Position numbers and translations under genes: made by a program
Shown here: piece by piece, positions 31,890 to 35,621 of the stretch
Layout: each line of letters opens with the position of its first letter
Position numbering within the stretch: position 1 is the first letter of the stretch
Notes under the pieces: model-generated
Told to the model about the DNA's origin: nothing
The model's input: only the letters and a program-made list of their open reading frames with translations
The model's database searches: none
DNA from: a bacterium
Lineage (GTDB): Bacteria > CG03
Reading direction: 5' to 3'
NCBI GenBank assembly: GCA_013791675.1
Contig: VMTI01000114.1
Span: forward strand, 1 to 35,621
DNA length: 35,621 nucleotides

Positions 31890-32239
31890 AAAAGACAAAA
31901 GATGATTTGGTGAGAGAGAAGGAGGCGGACAGGGCAGAAATTGTCCAATTGAAAGAGATGATCCTTACCACAGCCGAAAGGGATTTGAGGTTTCGCAAAG
32001 AATTCTCAAAGGTGTTGGACGGCTATATGGAAAGAGTAGAATATGGAATGATGTCCACCCGAATCCCCGAACCGCTCAACTGGGAAGGCATATTTTTCAG
32101 GGTTGGTGAACTTCACTCCGACGCAGGCAAGAACAAGCTCATCAAAACCAACAATGCGTTGCGCGAGAAGCTGGCGGAAGCAGAAAGAGAACTGGATGAG
32201 ATAAACAGGAACAGAACACAGGAGGTAATCAGAAGATGA
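31886..32239 (+). CDS. Coiled-coil early protein (117 aa)
   Basis: The 117-residue protein begins and ends with charged helices (KDDLVREKEADRAEIVQLKE and ALREKLAEAERELDEINRN) that should form coiled coils, with a central FSKVLDGYMERVEYGMMS and PLNWEGIFFRVGEL. SD AAAGGAGG is good. Its stop overlaps the SSB-like gene start (ATGA), so the two probably act together. Family unknown. Confidence 0.6.
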   Translation: MKKTKDDLVREKEADRAEIVQLKEMILTTAERDLRFRKEFSKVLDGYMERVEYGMMSTRIPEPLNWEGIFFRVGELHSDAGKNKLIKTNNALREKLAEAERELDEINRNRTQEVIRR

Positions 32240-32652
32240 GCAGAGAAACGACTGACACAAGGGGTTCGAATTATCTCGAACCAGGAATTCACGTAAAGCT
32301 GACCATTGACCACGTGGAGAAAGGGCACACGACGGGGAATCATCCGTATTACACTTTCTACTTCGACACACCCACGGGTGGCAAATGGAACAAAAGGTTT
32401 ATGGTGTGGCTGTGCCCGCCTATCCTTAAGGCGCTCGGGTGCAAGGAGACAAAGCCCGGAGTATTTGACTGGGACACAGACGAAGTGGAAGGAAGGGCAA
32501 TCGAGGCTGATAGCGTGATTGAAACAGTAAAAGGCAAGGAATACACGACAATCATCAACATCGAGCCCGCGACAGCCGACAGAGAAGCCGGAGATGATGA
32601 CGAATTCGGCGCGGGCCCAGCTGATCCGCCGGAATTTGACACGCCCGTATAG
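32236..32652 (+). CDS. SSB-like protein with acidic tail
   Basis: The 138-residue protein has strands GIHVKLTIDHVEKG, YYTFYFDTPTGGKWNKRFMVW and YTTIINIEPA, suited to an OB fold like that of phage DUF669/ssDNA-binding proteins. The C-terminus is acidic and Pro-rich (DREAGDDDEFGAGP), as in SSB proteins that recruit partners through an acidic tail. It probably coats single strands from the nuclease upstream and assists RecT. SD ACAGGAGG precedes the ATG. Fold is inferred. Confidence 0.6.
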   Translation: MSRETTDTRGSNYLEPGIHVKLTIDHVEKGHTTGNHPYYTFYFDTPTGGKWNKRFMVWLCPPILKALGCKETKPGVFDWDTDEVEGRAIEADSVIETVKGKEYTTIINIEPATADREAGDDDEFGAGPADPPEFDTPV

Positions 32653-32670
32653 GGCAAAGGAGAAGAAAAA

Positions 32671-33087
32671 ATGATGTTCGTAACTGAAAGGAAACTGAGG
32701 AAAGTAATCGAGGAGACGCTCGGCGTCGAGGGCAGTGGCGAGAAGAAAGTTCTTGGGCTGAAGAAAGAAATCGATGAGAGGGAAAAGCAGATCACATCAC
32801 TGAAAAAAGACATCGGCGAACTGGAGCTTAAGAAAGGGCTCGAGGAAAAGGAAATCAAGCACCTCGTCAAAATGAGAGAGGAACAGCAGAACATTGAGGC
32901 GACGAAGAAGGAACTTGAAATGCAGAGGAAGTATCAGGAAAAAGAAATGGCCATGCAGACAAGGTTTCATAACGACACCATCTCTCTGCTGAAAGAGGGG
33001 CACGATAAGTTGCAGGAGGTCTACGGCAAAATCATGGAGAGATTGCCCAACGTCAACATGCACATTAAGAGGAACGAAGAGGTATGA
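32671..33087 (+). CDS. Long coiled-coil protein (138 aa)
   Basis: Nearly the whole protein from residue 25 to 125 is heptad-rich helix (KEIDEREKQITSLKKDIGEL, KHLVKMREEQQNIEATKKEL). It begins with TERKLRKVIEETLG. It has no enzyme motif. It might organise recombination proteins, since it lies between SSB-like and RecT genes. SD AAAGGAG is ten bases upstream of the ATG. Its stop overlaps the next ATG. Confidence 0.6.
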   Translation: MMFVTERKLRKVIEETLGVEGSGEKKVLGLKKEIDEREKQITSLKKDIGELELKKGLEEKEIKHLVKMREEQQNIEATKKELEMQRKYQEKEMAMQTRFHNDTISLLKEGHDKLQEVYGKIMERLPNVNMHIKRNEEV

Positions 33088-33431
33088 GAGATATATTCCC
33101 CGGCGTGCTCGGACAGGCTGGACTCAATGTCTGGAAGAATCCGCTCACAAGAATGATGGAATTGGAAATCCCGGGGAGAAGGGTAGCTGTGTCCGAGACC
33201 GACCTGCACCGTTACAGCATGCAGGGAGCATGGGCAGAACAGGCAGTGGCGCTACCACCGTCGTTTGATGGTGCGTACAGTCAAGAGATATTGTCACGAA
33301 TGATGATGGAGATGACCGGTGTGCCGAGCGATTATGTCGGACGGAGTAAAAGCGTAGAGCCTATAAATACGCTCGAAAAACTGCGGAGAGATTTTGAAAA
33401 CTGGTGCGGAAATGTATTGAACGAAGAATGA
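33084..33431 (+). CDS. Unknown protein before RecT (115 aa)
   Basis: The gene starts in an ATGA overlap. Its 115 residues include NVWKNPLTRMMELEIPGRRVA and SQEILSRMMMEMTGVPSDYVG, then a helical end with ENWCGNVLNEE. It has no recognisable motif. Position in the recombination block (after SSB-like and coiled-coil proteins, before RecT) suggests an accessory role. SD GAGG is close to the ATG. Confidence 0.55.
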   Translation: MRDIFPGVLGQAGLNVWKNPLTRMMELEIPGRRVAVSETDLHRYSMQGAWAEQAVALPPSFDGAYSQEILSRMMMEMTGVPSDYVGRSKSVEPINTLEKLRRDFENWCGNVLNEE

Positions 33432-33433
33432 AA

Positions 33434-33448
33434 TCCCCGAAATGGGGA
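33434..33448 (+). promoter_or_regulatory. Hairpin before recT SD
   Basis: TCCCC (33434-33438) pairs with GGGGA (33444-33448) around GAAAT. The RecT SD AAGGAG follows at once. This is the shortest example of the hairpin-then-SD arrangement in the window. Confidence 0.5.
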
Positions 33449-33463
33449 AAGGAGTAAAGTAAA

Positions 33464-34219
33464 ATGGCCGAAGTAAAACAGGAACTGACAAAGAAAGACC
33501 AGGCAAGCGCTCTGGTTGACTGGATGAAACCCGCAATGGCGACCGCCCTGCCCCGGCACCTGAACGCCGACCGCATGGTGCGAATCGTGCTCACAGAGAT
33601 GAGGCGCAACCCCAAACTGGTGACCTGCACAAAGCAGAGCCTGGCCGGATCCGTGATCATGGCCTCACAGCTTGGCCTCGAACCCGGAGTAAACGGGCAG
33701 TGCTGGCTCGTGCCCTACGGCAACGAAGCAACATTCATCATCGGGTATCAGGGGCTCATCGAGCTGGCCTACCGCAGCAACATGGTGGAATTCGTAATAG
33801 GAGAAGCCGTGTACGAAAATGACGAATTCACTTACTCGCTCGGCACAGAGCAGTTTATCAAGCACGTGCCGGCAGAGGCCGACCGCGGGAAGCTCAAAGC
33901 GGCCTACGCCGTAGCCAAAATGAAAGGCGCGAGCATGCCCGTATTCAAAGTGCTGACGAAAGAAGATATCCTCAAAGTAAAGGCATCTTCGCCCGCGGCC
34001 AACAGCGCACACAGCCCGTGGAATACGTGGCCGGAAACGATGTGGGTAAAGACAGCCGTCAAAAAGCTGATGAAATTCATCCCGAAATCAGCGGAGATTA
34101 ACAAGGCGTTGGAAGCGGACGACAGGGTGGACGCGGGAAAACCGCAGCCCTTTAGCGACGTCATCGACCTGCCGGAGGAGAAGGAAGGAAAGGGAATCGA
34201 GATAGAGGACGTAAAGTAA
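33464..34219 (+). CDS. recT: RecT-family single-strand annealing recombinase
   Basis: The 251-residue protein matches RecT along its length: LTEMRRNPKLVTCTKQSLAG, ASQLGLEPGVNGQCWLVPYG, FIIGYQGLIELAYRSN, and PWNTWPETMWVKTAVKKLMK near the end, with an acidic C-terminus. Typical RecT is about 270 residues. It anneals complementary single strands and invades duplex DNA for phage recombination and replication. It likely pairs with the Cas4/RecB-like nuclease at 30518. SD AAGGAG is ten bases upstream and a hairpin precedes it. The identification is firm. Confidence 0.93.
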   Translation: MAEVKQELTKKDQASALVDWMKPAMATALPRHLNADRMVRIVLTEMRRNPKLVTCTKQSLAGSVIMASQLGLEPGVNGQCWLVPYGNEATFIIGYQGLIELAYRSNMVEFVIGEAVYENDEFTYSLGTEQFIKHVPAEADRGKLKAAYAVAKMKGASMPVFKVLTKEDILKVKASSPAANSAHSPWNTWPETMWVKTAVKKLMKFIPKSAEINKALEADDRVDAGKPQPFSDVIDLPEEKEGKGIEIEDVK

Positions 34220-34227
34220 ATGAGCAC

Positions 34228-34293
34228 GCGTGGCGGCACTGTGATCGGTCGACAAAGTGCATTAGGCAGGGTGCAAATCCCTGCCCGCCACGC
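34228..34293 (+). ncRNA. Structured RNA element 1 (tRNA-half-like, compact)
   Basis: GCGTGGCGG (34228-34236) is an exact complement of CCGCCACGC (34285-34293). Inside are CACT 34237-34240 with AGTG 34256-34259, and GCAGGG 34266-34271 with CCCTGC 34279-34284 closing the loop TGCAAAT, which is close to a tRNA T-loop. The fold is a three-way junction, with no anticodon arm. SD AAAAGGA of the next gene follows. Both ends are shared with the element at 35325. Confidence 0.6.
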
Positions 34294-34307
34294 ATTAAAA
34301 GGAAGAA

Positions 34308-35240
34308 ATGAGAAAAACTAAACCCCGCAAACGATATAGCGACTGCGCTCGCTGGCACACCAAAAAGTGGCGCACCATGCCCACGCACCTCAAAGTGCTG
34401 TGGCAATACATATGGGAGAACGCCAACTGCGCCGGAATATGGGAGCCCGAGCTCGCCCTCATGGGAATTGAGGCCGGTGGCGTACCCATAAACGAAACAG
34501 AAATCAAGAAGGCCTTCGGCGAAGATATCCTCATCCTCCCGCACGGCGAATGGTATATAATAGGATTTATCAAATTCCAATATGGCAAAGAGCTCGAACA
34601 GATGAACCCCAAGAGCATGCTCCACGCCGCAGTCCTGGCGGCCGCAAAGGATAAGGGAATAGGCAGGGGCAGGATAATGGGGCTGATGTCAAATCCGATA
34701 GCGCCGGAAATCCCCGCGCCGATAGTGGCCCCCTTGCCTGACCCCGGGCCGGCGCCGGAAGCCATAGAACCGGTAAAAGACCCTACTTATAAGGAAAAGC
34801 AACCGGAACTCCCAACAATACCCCCGCGCCCAGTCCAAGCGGGCACATATTACGGTACCACAACGAACTTCGAGAGCATATGGGCTAAATACCCCCAGAA
34901 GACAGGGAAACGCGGCGCATGGGCGCATTTCAAGGCACAATGCCGAACCGCCGCAGACTGGGAGGCCATAAACATCGCATTGGCGAATTATTTGAAAAGC
35001 CCGCGGGTGAGAGACGGGTATATACAGGACGGCGAAACATGGTTCAATAACTGGAAGGACTGGGTGGCCGATCCTAACGCCGCGATAGAGAAGAAAAAAC
35101 CGGACGATGATTTTGTGCCGATAACATGCACGACATGCAGCCGGAAATTCGCCGTGCCCAAGGATGTGGCAAAGGCGATAGCGGATGAAGAAAAGGACTT
35201 TGTGTGTAGGGACTGCCGAAAAAGAGAGCGGCCGGAATGA
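34308..35240 (+). CDS. Replisome organiser-like protein with C-terminal zinc ribbon
   Basis: The 310-residue protein starts with a segment typical of phage replisome organisers (RWHTKKWRTMPTHLKVLWQYIWENANCAGIW reduced here to its signature WRTMPTHLKVLWQY). A Pro-rich linker (about 130-180) is followed by FESIWAKYPQKTGKRGAW and ETWFNNWKDWV, a helical module common in phage initiators. The end has a zinc ribbon (CTTC near residue 275, CRDC near 302). It probably binds the origin and loads a helicase. A structured RNA lies directly upstream, with SD AAAAGGA. Function is inferred from pattern. Confidence 0.65.
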   Translation: MRKTKPRKRYSDCARWHTKKWRTMPTHLKVLWQYIWENANCAGIWEPELALMGIEAGGVPINETEIKKAFGEDILILPHGEWYIIGFIKFQYGKELEQMNPKSMLHAAVLAAAKDKGIGRGRIMGLMSNPIAPEIPAPIVAPLPDPGPAPEAIEPVKDPTYKEKQPELPTIPPRPVQAGTYYGTTTNFESIWAKYPQKTGKRGAWAHFKAQCRTAADWEAINIALANYLKSPRVRDGYIQDGETWFNNWKDWVADPNAAIEKKKPDDDFVPITCTTCSRKFAVPKDVAKAIADEEKDFVCRDCRKRERPE

Positions 35241-35250
35241 GGAGAAAACA

Positions 35251-35418
35251 ATGACAGCTATTGAGAGAATCCTGAAGGAACACCTTGACAAAATCAATAA
35301 TAGCGGAAAAGATAAGACGAACACGCGTGGCGGTAGTTTAAGAGTAGAACGCCTTGAATATCAAGGTAAATGCAACGCTCGTGTTGCCCGCCCGCATCTT
35401 AAAAGGAGAATACAATGA
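35251..35418 (+). CDS. Small protein overlapping structured element (55 aa)
   Basis: ATG 35251 has SD TGAGGAG ten bases upstream. The first 22 residues (MTAIERILKEHLDKINNSG) are a good helix. The remainder (RGGSLRVERLEYQGKCNARV) is translated from the cloverleaf-like element at 35325-35395. The stop overlaps the next ATG (ATGA). Either the gene reads through the RNA element, or the element is inserted into a longer gene. I recognise no family. Confidence 0.4.
   Translation: MTAIERILKEHLDKINNSGKDKTNTRGGSLRVERLEYQGKCNARVARPHLKRRIQ
35325..35395 (+). ncRNA. Structured RNA element 2 (cloverleaf-like)
   Basis: GCG (35325-35327) and GGCGG (35329-35333) pair with CCGCC and CGC (35388-35395) around one bulged T. 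TA follows, as at tRNA positions 8-9. GTTT 35336-35339 pairs with GAAC 35347-35350, CCTTG 35352-35356 with CAAGG 35362-35366, and GCAAC 35372-35376 with GTTGC 35383-35387. The middle loop has five bases (AATAT), not seven, no U33 is present, the third loop has six bases, and no CCA follows. It is therefore not a normal tRNA. The SD AAAAGGAG of the next gene follows. Confidence 0.55.
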
Positions 35419-35537
35419 ATCTAATCTATGACTACATCGCGGAGAACGCATTGGTTGTATTCTATGTCGGATTAGGGCTAATGATATTCGTGGCGATTGC
35501 TGTGGATGCGTGGGAAGAATATGGAGGGAGAAGATGA
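35415..35537 (+). CDS. Single-span membrane peptide (40 aa)
   Basis: The ATG overlaps the previous stop and has SD AAAAGGAG eight bases upstream. The product has one membrane helix (LVVFYVGLGLMIFVAIAV, residues about 12-29), a Trp-Glu-Glu border and ends EYGGRR. It ends by overlapping the next ATG (ATGA). It resembles small phage membrane proteins of unknown role, possibly acting on host membrane proteins. Confidence 0.65.
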   Translation: MNLIYDYIAENALVVFYVGLGLMIFVAIAVDAWEEYGGRR

Positions 35538-35621
35538 GCGAATATAAACGGCTTGAAAAGTATTTGAATACCGACAAAAAAGGATATAAACCTTATGACC
35601 GCATAGTATGTAAAGACGGGG
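35534..35621 (+). CDS. Unknown protein, N-terminal part (partial)
   Basis: ATG 35534 overlaps the previous stop and follows GGAGGGAG by five bases. The 29 visible codons begin MSEYKRLEKYLNTDKKGYKP and continue beyond the window. Nothing can be said about its function. The good SD and ATGA overlap support it as a real start. Confidence 0.6.
   Translation, partial: MSEYKRLEKYLNTDKKGYKPYDRIVCKDG

Noticed and set aside
34222-34323. 33-codon frame through element 1
   Set aside because: It begins with MSTRGG, like the frame in element 2, but the frames shift relative to each other farther on, while the base pairing is kept. No SD.
35325-35395. A functional tRNA gene
   Set aside because: The anticodon-type loop has five bases (or seven with a four-pair stem but no U33), the T-type loop has six and lacks TTC, the acceptor has a bulge and no CCA follows.

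Overview
The window is a contiguous piece of a tailed double-stranded DNA phage (Caudoviricetes, podovirus-like). Every gene I accept lies on the + strand, in tightly packed cassettes joined by ATGA or TAATG overlaps. The head and tail gene order follows phage P22: terminase small and large subunits, P22-type portal, scaffold, coat, adaptor, hub-like tail protein, then ejection proteins. The coat protein resembles the N4-gp56 family. Shine-Dalgarno (SD) sites are strong (AGGAGG, AAGGAG) and ATA is used heavily for isoleucine. Several proteins carry Sec-type signal peptides. The host cannot be named from this sequence; a Gram-negative or otherwise diderm bacterium is plausible. No integrase, repressor or other lysogeny gene is visible.

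Layout. 1-2450: end of a cytosine DNA methyltransferase, a possible small Cys-rich protein, a DUF1064 nuclease-like protein, a promoter, and terminase. 2451-7870: a regulatory gap, then portal, scaffold, coat and a repeat-bearing exported fibre-like protein. 7940-13801: adaptor, fibre, hub-like protein, small unknowns and two probable ejection proteins. 13801-21252: one 2483-residue polyvalent protein combining a sigma-70-like module, a RadC/JAB-like metal site and an adenine methyltransferase-like domain. 21256-26133: small proteins, a fibre with a carbohydrate-binding-like C-terminus, a signal-peptide HNH nuclease, and a lysis cassette (holin-like proteins, M15 peptidase, spanin-like protein). 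26134-27374: 1.2 kb without a convincing gene, holding a C-rich rut-like stretch, direct and inverted repeats, and a tract almost free of T. 27375-35621: early/replication genes, including a Cas4/RecB-like nuclease, an SSB-like protein, RecT and a replisome-organiser-like protein.

How it may work. The nuclease, SSB-like and RecT proteins form a recombination module next to the replication initiator. The virion cassette builds a P22-type particle whose ejection proteins include the giant protein. If that protein enters the cell, it could deliver a sigma factor and a DNA methyltransferase together with the genome; this is inference. RNA structure appears to matter throughout: eight gaps between genes hold a hairpin or more complex fold just 5' of the next SD. 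Two of these, at 34228-34293 and 35325-35395, share both ends but have different interiors, and one folds as a near-tRNA cloverleaf.
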